From assembly GCA_934699585.1 (NCBI GenBank), contig CAKUWY010000011.1, positions 43,996-107,995 of the forward strand: a DNA stretch of 64,000 nucleotides. The letters are read 5' to 3'. Positions 41,822 to 51,584 of this stretch are shown here, piece after piece. The DNA is from an uncultured Fibrobacter sp. (lineage in GTDB: Bacteria > Fibrobacterota > Fibrobacteria > Fibrobacterales > Fibrobacteraceae). The notes beneath the pieces are model-generated. The model made no database searches. It saw nothing but the letters and a program-made list of their open reading frames with translations, and was not told the origin of the DNA. The position numbers and the translations under genes are program-made. The stretch's first letter is position 1; each line of letters begins with the position of its first letter.

Positions 41822-42412
41822 TTAGACTCCCTCTTTACGCGGGACAAAGACTTCGTCGATGACGCCGAAAGCCTTCGCTTCTTCTGGTCCCATATAGAAA
41901 TCACGGTCCGTCTTTTCGCGGACTTCGTCGATAGACTTGCCGGTGTGCTTGGCCACGATTTCGGCAAGGGTATCCTTGGTGCGGATAATTTCTTTGGCAG
42001 TAATCTGGATGTCGGTGGACTGGCCCGTGGCCGCACCAGAAGGCTGGTGCAGCATAATGCGGGAATGGGGAAGCGCATAGCGCTTGCCCTTGGTACCTGC
42101 AGCCAAGAGAACCGCCGCCATAGAGGCACAATTACCGATGCAGATGGTGGCGATGTTCGGGCGCACATGCTGCATGGTATCGTAAATGGCAAGCCCTGCC
42201 GACACGTAGCCACCGGGGCTGTTGATGTACAGCGTGATATCCTTTTCGGGATTCTCGTATTCCAGGAAAATCAGCTGGGCCATGACGTTGTTCGCCACTT
42301 CGTCGTTGATGGGCGTGCCCAAAAAGATGATGCGTTCCTTGAGGAGTCTCGAATAGATATCGTAGGCGCGTTCACCACGACCCGTGTTCTCGATGACGGT
42401 AGGGATAATCAT
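41822..42412 (-). CDS. clpP: ATP-dependent Clp protease proteolytic subunit
   Basis: 196 residues with the complete catalytic triad: Ser97 in GNCASMAA, His122 in SRIMLHQP and Asp171 in DRDFYMG. N-terminus MIIPTVIENTGRGERAYDIYSRLL, with the short pro-region typical of ClpP. It forms the tetradecameric barrel that works with ClpX. It follows tig by 12 bp. Confidence 0.97.
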   Translation of the reverse strand: MIIPTVIENTGRGERAYDIYSRLLKERIIFLGTPINDEVANNVMAQLIFLEYENPEKDITLYINSPGGYVSAGLAIYDTMQHVRPNIATICIGNCASMAAVLLAAGTKGKRYALPHSRIMLHQPSGAATGQSTDIQITAKEIIRTKDTLAEIVAKHTGKSIDEVREKTDRDFYMGPEEAKAFGVIDEVFVPRKEGV

Positions 42413-42424
42413 TCAGTTTACCTC

Positions 42425-43684
42425 TTACTTGGATTCTTCGGCAGCCGGACGGACACCCACGATAAAGTCGGCAGCCATCTGGAAGCGGAGTTCTTCACGA
42501 AGCTGGTTGATACGGCCAGACTGACGGAAATGGGACTTCAGGTCGTCAAATTCGATGTGGTAAGCCTTGGCCATTTCCTGCAGGCGAGCGTCCACCTGGG
42601 CCTGTGCCGGGCGAATCTTTTCCTTGTTGGCCACGAATTCCAGAATGCGATGCTTCTTGATTTCGCGGATAGCTTCGGGGGCCAAAGTCTTCATCTGTTC
42701 TTCGGTGGGTTCCACCGCATCCTTGGGGTCCTGCACATTGCGGTTGATGGACCACTTGATGAGGTCTGCCACGCGGGCATTGGGAACCTCGAAGGGGTTC
42801 TGTTCGATAAGCTTGTCGATGGCCTCGTTGATGGCCTTGGTCTTGGCGGCATCCTGCTTCTGGTTGGCAAGGCTTTCGGCGATGTTGCTCTTGAGCTCGG
42901 CTTCGTCCTTGACGCCCACCTTCTGGCAGAATTCCTCGTCCAGGGTAGGCGGAACAATCTGGCGCACATCCGTCACTTCCACCTTGAACTGGGCGGTCTT
43001 GCCGCGGTAGCGTTCGTCCTTGTGGTCGTCGGGGTACTTGAAGTTGATTTCCTTGGTTTCGCCGGCGTTGGCACCGGTCAGACCCTCGTCAAAGCCGGGG
43101 CTGGCGGATTCACCCAACAGGCTGCGGAATTCGCGGTTCTCGGGCAGTTCCTGCTTTTCGCCGTCAATCACCACTTCCAGGTAGTTGCCCACCACCACGT
43201 CGCCCTTCTGGGCTGCGCGGTCCACATGTTCGTCCTTGCTCCACATCTTCATCAGGTGGTCGAATTCGGCCTGGACTTCTTCTTCGTGGACTGCGGTCTG
43301 AGGAACGGTCACACCCGTGTCGGCGTAGCCCTTGATGTCGATTTCAGGGTCGATTTCCACTTCTACCGTCATGGTAATGGCGGATTCCTTGTCGTCGTTG
43401 AACTTTGTAACCTTCAACTGGCCCACGGGGATGATGTTCGCCTTCTTGAGTTCGGCGTTCAAGACGGCATCCACGGTTTCGTTCACGACCTCATGACGGA
43501 TGGAATCGCCGAACTGCTTCAAAATCATGGCCTTGGGAACCTGGCCCTGGCGGAAACCCTTCAGCGTCACCTGCTTTTTGTACTGGGACAGCTTCTTTTC
43601 AAAAGGAGCCTTCAGGTCCTCCTGGGGGATAGTGACTTCGAGGGTACGCAGGGTTGCGCTGGTTTCTTTGATTTCAACGGACAT
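42425..43684 (-). CDS. tig: Trigger factor
   Basis: 419 residues from the ATG at 43684 (MSVEIKETSATLRTLEVTIP). Upstream in-frame codons run into the tRNA-Leu gene and are not coding. The N-terminal ribosome-binding domain holds KGFRQGQVPKAMILKQFG, close to the GFRxGKxP signature. A central PPIase-like domain (residues about 160-240) and a helical C-terminal chaperone domain follow. It binds nascent chains at the L23 exit site and acts as folding chaperone and prolyl isomerase. First protein gene of the tig-clpP-clpX-lon cluster. Confidence 0.95.
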   Translation of the reverse strand: MSVEIKETSATLRTLEVTIPQEDLKAPFEKKLSQYKKQVTLKGFRQGQVPKAMILKQFGDSIRHEVVNETVDAVLNAELKKANIIPVGQLKVTKFNDDKESAITMTVEVEIDPEIDIKGYADTGVTVPQTAVHEEEVQAEFDHLMKMWSKDEHVDRAAQKGDVVVGNYLEVVIDGEKQELPENREFRSLLGESASPGFDEGLTGANAGETKEINFKYPDDHKDERYRGKTAQFKVEVTDVRQIVPPTLDEEFCQKVGVKDEAELKSNIAESLANQKQDAAKTKAINEAIDKLIEQNPFEVPNARVADLIKWSINRNVQDPKDAVEPTEEQMKTLAPEAIREIKKHRILEFVANKEKIRPAQAQVDARLQEMAKAYHIEFDDLKSHFRQSGRINQLREELRFQMAADFIVGVRPAAEESK

Positions 43685-43719
43685 ATAGACTCCGGTATTC
43701 GTTAGTAGATTAAAATTTC

Positions 43720-43799
43720 TGCGAGGGGTGGGAGTCGAACCCACACACCGAAGTACCAGATCCTAAGTCTGGCGCGTCTGCCAATTCCGCCACTCTCGC
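43720..43799 (-). tRNA. tRNA-Leu (anticodon UAG)
   Basis: Reading the minus strand: acceptor GCGAGAG...CCCUCGC with discriminator A, D-loop AAUUGGCAGA, anticodon loop CUUAGGA, a variable arm with UUCG loop (class II), and T arm GUGGG-UUCGACU-CCCAC. CCA is not encoded. One acceptor-stem mismatch (A6 against C67) is visible. It lies 35 bp upstream of tig in the same direction. Confidence 0.93.
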
Positions 43800-43977
43800 G
43801 ATTTGAGCACAAAGATACAAAAAAATACTCGGAATGTGGGACCTCAAACCAACAACCCATCTTTATACGCCCTATCCCCATTCATTTTTCTCTACAATGT
43901 ACTATCGCCTTTTTTTGTTTTTTGTAAAAGGATTGTTCAAACTTTTTACCAAAACGCTTTCTTGCTATATTATCGTA

Positions 43978-44833
43978 ATGGCCTTTCAAGAAAAAAACGC
44001 GATCAGACCTTCGATGTACTCAAGGGACTCCTAATTTTATTTGTCATTGCCGGGCACAGCCATTTCTCTTTCACAGTGGAACACTTTTTCGTCTCTTTCC
44101 ACATGCCCGCGTTCTTCTTTATTTCGGGATACTTCTACAAAGCAAGGCCCCTAAAGGATTAACTGAGGGTTGATTTTAGGCGCTTAATCGTCCCCTACCT
44201 CTTTTCTTGCTTTCTTCTAGTTCTAATCGCCCTTTTAAAGGACATCCTTTGTGGCACTCTGTGGCAGTCCAGCTCGAAGCATGCTCTCACCGCCCTGCTT
44301 GGAGGCCCACCGATAATCCCACTGCCCATTTTGAACAAAGTGGTTGAACTAGGCCCCCTATAGTTTCTCACGGCTCTTTTTTTCGTTCGGCTCATAGCGC
44401 ATTTTCTTTTCCAAAGCAAAATTCCTCACTGGTTCAAGGCGACAACCATATTCTTGCTCAGCATCGCCTGCATGAAAAACTCGGTACGCTTTCACATATT
44501 TATTCCGTGGTATATCCCTTCGGCATGCTGCGCCCTCGGGTTCTTCTTCGTAGGAAATCTGCTCAAGTCATTTGGTAACGTTAACGCAAAATCACCAAGA
44601 GCAAACCAACATCCAATTTCTTGGGTTTCATAGGGAAATACAGCCTAGCCATCTTCTGCTTCCATGCTATCGAGTGTCCTTTTTTCCCGTGGGACACCTT
44701 TGAGCCGTTCATCCAAAGTTACGGCCAGCTAGCAAGCCTTGCCATTTTCCTGATGCGAGCAGGAATCCTGTTGTTGATAACCCGATGCGTTATCGGCATA
44801 CCCTTCTTCAAAAAAATTTTCAGTTACAGCTAG
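43978..44833 (+). pseudogene. Acyltransferase 3 (OafA-like) membrane protein, inactivated
   Basis: The start MAFQEK shifts frame at the seven-A run 43991-43997, then reads RDQTFDVLKGLLILFVIAGHSHFS...SFHMPAFFFISGYFYKARPLKD. A TAA at 44160 replaces an expected Gln, the frame continues LRVDFRRLIVPYLFSCFLL, and a TAG at 44361 replaces the Trp of the family motif GPLWFL. A further shift near 44600 leads to GFIGKYSLAIFCFHAIECPFF and the end at 44833. The His-containing motif (AGHS) and multiple membrane segments identify the family, which O-acetylates surface sugars. It converges on the polysaccharide operon. Confidence 0.85.
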
Positions 44834-44836
44834 ACC

Positions 44837-46231
44837 CTAGTTTCTGGCAAGAACCTGCAAATCACGTTTTGACAAGTATTTTGTAAAGAAGATTACCAAA
44901 ACTTCCACGACGATTGTCGCAGTCGCAAGCCAAAGTGAAACGCCTCCCGTCTTCCAGAAACAGACAACGCAGGGAATAAGTAAAAGGTGAATATAGAATA
45001 CCTTCGTAAACAGCCTGCGTTTCTTGGCATCCACAGAGAGGAACAGATAAATAAAAATGCTCAACTCCGAGCAGATTTTTGCAACGGCAGCACCGAAAAT
45101 TCCGTAAGTAGGAACCAACCACAAATTGAATAGCAGATTTGCACAGCCAGCAATTGCAGCAAGCACAAGGTATTTCTTCTTGGATTGAGAAATAAGCCAT
45201 TCGCTCCACGGAACCGAAAAAAAAGATACCACCAGCCAGCAGGCAAAAAGAAACATGAGTCTCGATGCCGGGAAATCAATCGATATCGGCACTATTTTTG
45301 AAAAGATGAATTCTGAAAACAAGAGCGCAAAAAAAAGGAAACCTGCACTCATCACGCCCAGTATCTTATGACTTGACAACACAAGCCGGTCCGATTCTTG
45401 CTCCGCGCTTACTTCTTTTAAGCGAGCTAACTGACGTCGTAGCGGTTCACTCAAAGAACCTCCCAATAAAAAAACAAACAAAGCATAACGATAACAATAG
45501 TCGTAAATCCCCACCATAGCATTTCCACCAAAAAACTTCAAGAAAAAGATATCTACGTTCTGGTGCAGCAAAAGCAACGCCGAAGAAACAAATAGAATAA
45601 GGGATCCCTGATAACACCGCAACCCTTCTTTCCATTCCCCCTTATTCGGAAGCCCCAGGGAGAAACCATTCCTAGGACCGACAACCCACAGGGCAATTGT
45701 GGCCATCGCCTCTGATCCAACATCCATTACGGCGAAATATTCGATAGAGGGAACATGCACAAAATAAATCAGGGCCAGCAGTAGTCCCTGCCTAAAGAAC
45801 TGGACCAAGGAATTAATACCCGCAAGGCCCTTCCTTGCAATCAACCAATCAATGTTTACAGGTCTTAAGAAAACCGTCAATAAGTATATCTTCAAAACTG
45901 TTCCACAAGTCCAGTCTAAAGCAAAATATGTGGCAATCACTACCAACGCAAGTCCAACAACCAAACATCCCCGAATATAGCCCATTGCCGTAAAAATTTT
46001 TCTATCTAACACAGTGTCGTCAGGTTTCTCAATCAACGCAAAAGACGACATACCAAAATTCAAGACAAAATTGATGTAGGTAATAAGGGTATAGGCAAAG
46101 GCCACCTCTCCCCAGCCCGCGGCACCAAACTTGACAATAGCAATACTAGTTATTATAAAACGGACAAGCCTGCCCAATCCTTGAGCAGTGCCATTTACAG
46201 TCGCATTTAAAAGAAGGGAATCTTTTCTCAT
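44837..46231 (-). CDS. Polysaccharide flippase (Wzx/MOP superfamily)
   Basis: 464 residues from the ATG at 46231, chosen because it overlaps the stop of the preceding gene as ATGA; an ATG 15 bases upstream is less likely. About twelve to fourteen hydrophobic segments are spread along the protein, with SLLLNATVNGTAQGLGRLVRF at the start and the GIFGAAVAKICSE pattern of Wzx proteins near residue 380. It moves lipid-linked repeat units across the inner membrane. Last gene of a five-gene, tightly overlapping operon. Confidence 0.85.
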   Translation of the reverse strand: MRKDSLLLNATVNGTAQGLGRLVRFIITSIAIVKFGAAGWGEVAFAYTLITYINFVLNFGMSSFALIEKPDDTVLDRKIFTAMGYIRGCLVVGLALVVIATYFALDWTCGTVLKIYLLTVFLRPVNIDWLIARKGLAGINSLVQFFRQGLLLALIYFVHVPSIEYFAVMDVGSEAMATIALWVVGPRNGFSLGLPNKGEWKEGLRCYQGSLILFVSSALLLLHQNVDIFFLKFFGGNAMVGIYDYCYRYALFVFLLGGSLSEPLRRQLARLKEVSAEQESDRLVLSSHKILGVMSAGFLFFALLFSEFIFSKIVPISIDFPASRLMFLFACWLVVSFFSVPWSEWLISQSKKKYLVLAAIAGCANLLFNLWLVPTYGIFGAAVAKICSELSIFIYLFLSVDAKKRRLFTKVFYIHLLLIPCVVCFWKTGGVSLWLATATIVVEVLVIFFTKYLSKRDLQVLARN

Positions 46232-47352
46232 GAACGTTTCTTCCACTTCTTATATAATTTTTGGCGCAGAAATTCACGAATGTGCCAAAACGTCCACACC
46301 AAGCCCCCTTCAATCGAAATAAGATGAGACCGTGGATTTGGGCGTTTTTCATTAATTAAATCTAATAGTTTTTTTCCATTCAGTTTCCAACGGAAACGAG
46401 GGGCCACATAGTCAAACATTTTTTCACCATCGTTTCTCAAGGATTCTTTAGTAGATTTTTTTAAATAATCGCGAATAGCTTCATAAGAATCAAAAACAAA
46501 CGGAGTAACCTCAGGATGTGCACAATGATTCAAAGCAAATGCTGGTTTATGAGCAAATCCGGCTTCAGCAAGAGGTAAATTAAAAAGTTCCCATTGTGAA
46601 AAACTTACTAAGGCATCGCATTTGGAATAGTATTCCGCCAATCCTTGATCCGAAATAAAACCAGGAACTTCTATCCCCGAACTCTTTAGTACCTGAACAG
46701 ACTCCTTATCGCCTCGACCAATTACTGTTATCCGACAAAAGTCTCCCAGTTCCTTTTTTAAACGGACAATCTGGTTCAATCCCTTATATTTCCATTCCTC
46801 TTTACGGTAACGAGTTACTGCCAATATCTCGATTGGCGTCTGAGTTTTAGGCAAAAAAACCTTATAAAAACTCTCGTAGTGGTCTGCGCCATTATATATC
46901 ACACACGCCTTGGGCCAATTCAGATATTCAACACCATACCTACTAATTGAAACAATCTGATCTAGCGCAGGATATATCTCACCTTGACGATTCCCAATTT
47001 CCTCAAGTCTTGTTTTTCTTTCTTCGGGCAAACACAGTTCTACAGGCGGGTACCCATGTTCGTACCCTATCGTTACAGCACCACAATTTTCCTCTGCCAA
47101 AAAACGGAAAAAAGGATCTGTATGAGCTATAATAACATCATATTGTTTTTTTTTCAAACACCATCGCAACCCCTTCAAATGTGTCGGAACGCGAACTGAT
47201 CGAACCCCTTCCGGCACCATTTTACTGCAAAGCTCACAAGCATACAGGTCCACAGTCATTCCCGCTTTTACAAGATAGGGCAACTGAGAGGCGATGACTC
47301 GGGCAACTCCATACTCAGGAACAAAAACCGATGTCAATACAGCGATTCTCAC
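46228..47352 (-). CDS. GT4-type glycosyltransferase
   Basis: 374 residues. N-terminal Rossmann MRIAVLTSVFVPEYGVARVIASQLPYLVKAG. The C-terminal half has ILAVTRYRKEEWKYKGLNQIVRLK, a sugar-nucleotide-binding domain start, and DALVSFSQWELFNLPLAEAGFAHKP, equivalent to the E-x7-E motif region of family GT4. It probably adds one sugar to the lipid-linked repeat unit; donor unknown. Overlaps both neighbours by 4 bp (ATGA), so it is strictly co-translated. Confidence 0.85.
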   Translation of the reverse strand: MRIAVLTSVFVPEYGVARVIASQLPYLVKAGMTVDLYACELCSKMVPEGVRSVRVPTHLKGLRWCLKKKQYDVIIAHTDPFFRFLAEENCGAVTIGYEHGYPPVELCLPEERKTRLEEIGNRQGEIYPALDQIVSISRYGVEYLNWPKACVIYNGADHYESFYKVFLPKTQTPIEILAVTRYRKEEWKYKGLNQIVRLKKELGDFCRITVIGRGDKESVQVLKSSGIEVPGFISDQGLAEYYSKCDALVSFSQWELFNLPLAEAGFAHKPAFALNHCAHPEVTPFVFDSYEAIRDYLKKSTKESLRNDGEKMFDYVAPRFRWKLNGKKLLDLINEKRPNPRSHLISIEGGLVWTFWHIREFLRQKLYKKWKKRS

Positions 47353-48683
47353 TTATTGCCCTTTCTGTATCCACGCAAAGAAAAAAGCACCCCCATATAC
47401 CAAGCCCCCCATCCAAGCGAAGACGGAAAAAGGGGAAAGACATCAAAAAAGCCCAAAGTCATAAAAACAATGGCACCACCTAAGAGTGCAAATCCAAAGC
47501 CATCCCATTGGTTCTTGATGTATAAGAAAAGCTCTCTAAAGCAGACCAAACACAAAGAGCCCAAGGCCAAAAAACCAGCCATTCCCTGTTCTGCCAGAAT
47601 CATTAGGTAAATATTATGAGCATGGCCTAGCCTTGGTACAAAACGAACCATCGGGAACATAACAAATTGATCCAGAAACAGCCTATTAAACCTAAGAAAA
47701 TTGCCGGGGCCGCACCCCCAAATTGGAAATTTTTTTACAACATCCGCTGCAGTAAGCCACACCCCAAGTCTCCCAAGAGAACTGTTATCCAATTTTCCTT
47801 CCGCTAATAAACTGAAACCTCGTTTAATCAACAAATCATCGGGCAGAGCAATCCATATCAATACCGCAAAAACTGCCAAACTTGCAAAAATTAGGATGCC
47901 CCTCCCAATTAGGGGAATCAGCTGTTCCCTCATATTTCTCATAAAAAAGCAACACGCAGTAAACACACCACCAACACCAATTCCTATAAAGCCCATTCTA
48001 GAACCAGACATGATTACACATATACACACGGACACCGTGCCTAGAAAAAGAACTGGCCACCGAACCAATTTTGACAGCCAGCCATTAATAAACCAAATTG
48101 TCCAAGACGCAGTAATCAATGCAGCCAGATTCGTAGCACTTAATGATGGTCCACCCACACGATCTCTATAGGCGACAAGATATTCGATAAAACACCAAAC
48201 CACTATATAAAAAATATGCGCATTCAGTAAGTTTTGCACCCGCTTACAATCCCAACGAAACAACGATACAGCGGCAAATAAAACAAGTCCAATAAGGTCC
48301 ACAAAGAAAAACACCAAGTTTACATTATAGGGCCGCTTCAGAATCACAAGCCCTAAATACAAAACCATCACTAAAAGGGGCGTAAACCACAAAAAATCGG
48401 CCTTCACTTCCCTTTTTACTGCACCCATAAGAAGATACGCCAGATTTGCCACCATCAAAAAATATAGAGTAAGATATATTCCTTCTTCCATAATCCAATG
48501 CATTGAAATAATCAAAAAAAGGCTTCCCACTACCGGTTTAGAAAAACATGCACTTAGTAAAAGTCCAAAGGTGGCAATTACTAATGCCAAAATACCAGTA
48601 TAATTTTCAGAAGACGGAATTAAAAAGACGGCTGTCAATATGACAGGAATGACTACAAAAAATAGCGTACCTTTCAGCTTCAT
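47349..48683 (-). CDS. O-antigen ligase/polymerase-like membrane protein
   Basis: 444 residues with about eleven to twelve membrane segments. The large periplasmic loop has FPIWGCGPGNFLRFNRLF and RLGHAHNIYLMILAEQGMAG, the Wzy_C/WaaL signature with conserved His and Glu. It either polymerises repeat units (Wzy) or ligates polymer to a carrier (WaaL); with a chain-length protein next door, Wzy is the better guess. Four-base overlaps with both neighbours. Confidence 0.85.
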   Translation of the reverse strand: MKLKGTLFFVVIPVILTAVFLIPSSENYTGILALVIATFGLLLSACFSKPVVGSLFLIISMHWIMEEGIYLTLYFLMVANLAYLLMGAVKREVKADFLWFTPLLVMVLYLGLVILKRPYNVNLVFFFVDLIGLVLFAAVSLFRWDCKRVQNLLNAHIFYIVVWCFIEYLVAYRDRVGGPSLSATNLAALITASWTIWFINGWLSKLVRWPVLFLGTVSVCICVIMSGSRMGFIGIGVGGVFTACCFFMRNMREQLIPLIGRGILIFASLAVFAVLIWIALPDDLLIKRGFSLLAEGKLDNSSLGRLGVWLTAADVVKKFPIWGCGPGNFLRFNRLFLDQFVMFPMVRFVPRLGHAHNIYLMILAEQGMAGFLALGSLCLVCFRELFLYIKNQWDGFGFALLGGAIVFMTLGFFDVFPLFPSSLGWGAWYMGVLFSLRGYRKGNK

Positions 48684-49861
48684 TTGCGTAAGGCAATCTT
48701 GACTTGTTCAAGCTTTTCTTTCAATTCTATGTGATTTTCTATTTCGCCGGACAAAAGACCAGCCAGCAACAAATACACAAAGACCATGAAAAGGGATGCG
48801 CCAAAACCGGCAACCGCCCAAATTCCCCGCTTGGGTCGAGTCTTCCAGTCTGCTACATAAGCATCTTGAATAATTTGAATGGCCGGCTGGCTCTTGAGCC
48901 GTTCTGCCTCTGTCATCATCGCCTGCGCCGAAGTCATTTCCAATATAGAAAGGTACATCTCCAATTCAGCCTGCCTTTGCTTCTGATACAGTATCTTGGA
49001 CATCGCCCAGTTGGAATTTACATACAGCGTCTTTTCGGACGGCTTGTACCCCTTTGAATACGACCCCCTAAGTTCTTTAAACTGTTGTTCCAAAATAGTC
49101 CTGCGTTTTCGCATTTCTGCAGCACTAGCATTCCTCTCGCCTTCGCTCTTTTCAGAAAGCTTAAAATTATTTATCTGGCCTTCGTATGCTGCTAGAGCCG
49201 TCATTGTAAGCTTCATCTGACTTTCCAAATCGACCAAATTATTTCTTCTATAAAACTTGACTAGTTCTTCACTAATACTTTTGACACTGTCCATCAAATC
49301 ACGTTGCGACTTCTGCAAATACTCTACAGAATAACGCAACCCCTGCTTTTGAAGGTCTCGATACTTTTCATTGGCTCTGTTAACCATAAAACGTACCAAA
49401 TCCTGAGCCATATATTTGTCTTTCGCTTCAAACGAGCATGAAATAACCCCATCTTCATCATCAATCCTTATTTCTTTGTTGAACCGTTTTAACAAAAGAT
49501 CCTTAGATTTTTTTTTGTAAAGGGTATCCAACCGAAATTCCTGTATCGTCTCAAGCATTACGTCTCGACCGGTAATAACCTCCATATATAGTTCCCTGGC
49601 TGTAAGATCCGCAGACGACGCCATAAGACTAGAAAGAGACCCACCAAAACCAGAAAGTCCTTTTCCCTTCCCTGCCATAACAGAAGAAAGCATACTCATG
49701 GCACCATCGCTTTGAGAAGCATCTATCTGGATACGAATTTCACTTTTGTAGTATGGGGGGAGAATCCAGGCGATGCCAAAGCATATACCAGCAACGAGAA
49801 ATGGAAGAAGAAGCATCTTCTTGTGAGACAGAATATAAAGAAGAAATGAAAAATACGACAT
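48680..49861 (-). CDS. Polysaccharide chain-length determinant (Wzz-like)
   Basis: 393 residues. N-terminal membrane segment at about 14-34 (KKMLLLPFLVAGICFGIAWILPPYY), then the Wzz-type periplasmic domain with long coiled-coil helices (about 165-300). A GNVR-like region follows, and a C-terminal membrane segment at about 340-365 (AVAGFGASLFMVFVYLLLAGLL) after the Pro-rich P-K-RG turn. No tyrosine-kinase domain. It sets polymer length together with the outer-membrane exporter encoded 2 bp upstream. Confidence 0.85.
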   Translation of the reverse strand: MSYFSFLLYILSHKKMLLLPFLVAGICFGIAWILPPYYKSEIRIQIDASQSDGAMSMLSSVMAGKGKGLSGFGGSLSSLMASSADLTARELYMEVITGRDVMLETIQEFRLDTLYKKKSKDLLLKRFNKEIRIDDEDGVISCSFEAKDKYMAQDLVRFMVNRANEKYRDLQKQGLRYSVEYLQKSQRDLMDSVKSISEELVKFYRRNNLVDLESQMKLTMTALAAYEGQINNFKLSEKSEGERNASAAEMRKRRTILEQQFKELRGSYSKGYKPSEKTLYVNSNWAMSKILYQKQRQAELEMYLSILEMTSAQAMMTEAERLKSQPAIQIIQDAYVADWKTRPKRGIWAVAGFGASLFMVFVYLLLAGLLSGEIENHIELKEKLEQVKIALRK

Positions 49862-49863
49862 AA

Positions 49864-51021
49864 TTATCTTGCTGTAGTAATAATAATTGCAGTTGCTACC
49901 ACACTCAAAAGAGATGCAAGAAACGTAACGACATCTTTTACGGTTTCGTAGCGACTTTGAGGTATTTCGATGTAATCTCCAGGCAGGATTTCGTCCTTGT
50001 GCGGATCGATACTCATATTTTTCCCATCACGAGTTACAGAAACTTGGCTCCACGAACCCGTCATAATGGTCACACCGGAAGCCGCAATGTAATCAATGGC
50101 ATGAAACTCTGGATTGTAAACGGCACGCCCCATGCGGGCGACAGCACCACCCACATAAACTGCGGGCTCCCTATGCCAAAATTCTATCACAGTCTTGGGC
50201 TCAAGTGTCATATCCCCTACATCCTTTAATTCATAAGTTTCCGCTGCTGCTCCTGGTTTCTTTATTTTGACCCACTTAAAATTCATTTGCTGGTCAATAT
50301 GCGCTTCACTCAAATAAGCGAGGATTGTTTTTCCTGGTATGCAAGGAAGTGTTTTCTGTGCACCCTGGACCTCTATCGTAATAGAGGCTTCCTGTTTGGA
50401 AAAGGGTACGTAAACAACATCCTCCTGCTCCATAGTCACATTGACGGCATCGTTTCCCTCATTCCCATACAAAGAGTAATCTATCCGCAAGGTATCCCCT
50501 CCTCGACGGATTATCATTATATTTTTTCGATCTGCAGCAGGAAGCATTCCCCCAACCATATCCAAAGCCGTACTCAATCGCAACTGAGGATCTGCCGTAC
50601 GTCGTCCCGGAACGGCGACAGCACCCAAGACAGAAAACTGTATCCACTTCATATGAATCAACTGAATATGGGTATATTTTGCGTCATATTTGGTATTCAG
50701 CAACGCAAGAATCCTCGCCTTTGCCTCATATAAAGGCAATCCATCCACAAATACAAGTCCACACTCAGGAACGGACACATTCCCCTCAGGTGATATCTGG
50801 ACAACATCCAGACCTTTTACAGTCAAGATTTCAAAATAATCGCCAGGACCAACAACGTATGTTGAATCAATTACTCGAGGCAAATTCAGAGGCTGCTGCG
50901 CAATGGGGTTTCTCTGAGTTGGAACATTGTGATCCTGAAAAACGGGAACAACCGCATTTAGATCCAATGCAAATATTTGACAGGCAATCAAAAAAAGAAA
51001 TAGAATTATCCGTTTCGACAT
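49864..51021 (-). CDS. Polysaccharide export outer-membrane protein (Wza-like)
   Basis: 385 residues. Signal peptide MSKRIILFLFLIACQIFA, with no clear lipobox at the cut. Poly_export domain from about 55 (YVVGPGDYFEILTVKG...VSVPECGLVFVDGLPLYEAKARI), an SLBB-type segment (FSVLGAVAVPGRRTADP), a second SLBB-like segment (AVYVGGAVARMGRAVY) and a final hydrophobic helix (DVVTFLASLLSVVATAIIIT) that would span the outer membrane. First gene of the export operon. Separated from the ribosomal operon by the terminator at 51067. Confidence 0.9.
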   Translation of the reverse strand: MSKRIILFLFLIACQIFALDLNAVVPVFQDHNVPTQRNPIAQQPLNLPRVIDSTYVVGPGDYFEILTVKGLDVVQISPEGNVSVPECGLVFVDGLPLYEAKARILALLNTKYDAKYTHIQLIHMKWIQFSVLGAVAVPGRRTADPQLRLSTALDMVGGMLPAADRKNIMIIRRGGDTLRIDYSLYGNEGNDAVNVTMEQEDVVYVPFSKQEASITIEVQGAQKTLPCIPGKTILAYLSEAHIDQQMNFKWVKIKKPGAAAETYELKDVGDMTLEPKTVIEFWHREPAVYVGGAVARMGRAVYNPEFHAIDYIAASGVTIMTGSWSQVSVTRDGKNMSIDPHKDEILPGDYIEIPQSRYETVKDVVTFLASLLSVVATAIIITTAR

Positions 51022-51066
51022 ACCTTGAAAAAATACAAAAAATAACTTTCAAAACACACTTGTACA

Positions 51067-51094
51067 CAAAAAAACCCAGTCCTTAGGACTGGGT
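51067..51094 (-). terminator. Terminator of the ribosomal protein operon
   Basis: Minus strand: ACCCAGTCC-TAA-GGACTGGGT, a perfect nine-base stem, followed by seven T residues. It lies about 20 bp after the rplQ stop. Confidence 0.92.
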
Positions 51095-51114
51095 CTCGCT
51101 ATAGCTAATAACTA

Positions 51115-51582
51115 TTAAGACTTGCCTTCGCCTTCAACCATGCTTACGGCATCGGACTTGGCAGCGTCAGCAGTGCCCTTCTTGGCCTTCACCACGATTT
51201 CGTCTTCCACGAGACCCACGAGGGCCATTTCGGAAGCGTCACCAGGGCGGTTGGGGCCGAGCTTCAGCACGCGGGTATAACCACCGTTGCGGTTTGCATA
51301 GCGCGGGCCGATTGTGGCAAACAGGTCCTGCAGGACCTTGGGATCCATGATGAAGCGGGCAGCTTCACGACGGGCAGAAAGGTCGCCCTTCTTGGCATAG
51401 GTCACCATGCGGTCTACCACGCCACGGACAAGCTTTGCCTTGTGGAGGGTTGTACGCACATAGCGCTTGCCCTGTTCGGTTTCCATGCCCTTTCCAATGA
51501 TAGAAGTGGCAAGGGCGCGGAGGATGGCACGCTTGTGCTGGGCGTTAACGCCGAGTTTCTTGTTTTTTACACCGTGTCTCAT
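51115..51582 (-). CDS. rplQ: 50S ribosomal protein L17
   Basis: 155 residues. N-terminus MRHGVKNKKLGVNAQHKRAI followed by ALATSIIGKGMETE, and the core VRTTLHKAKLVRGVVDRMVTYAKKGDLSARREAA. The C-terminus carries an extra Lys/Ala/Glu tail of about 25 residues beyond the usual end. Last gene of the operon, just after rpoA. Confidence 0.96.
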   Translation of the reverse strand: MRHGVKNKKLGVNAQHKRAILRALATSIIGKGMETEQGKRYVRTTLHKAKLVRGVVDRMVTYAKKGDLSARREAARFIMDPKVLQDLFATIGPRYANRNGGYTRVLKLGPNRPGDASEMALVGLVEDEIVVKAKKGTADAAKSDAVSMVEGEGKS

Positions 51583-51584
51583 TT

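Noticed and set aside
41945..43705. 586-codon plus-strand open frame
   Set aside because: Antisense to clpP and tig, no recognisable domain, crosses two real genes.
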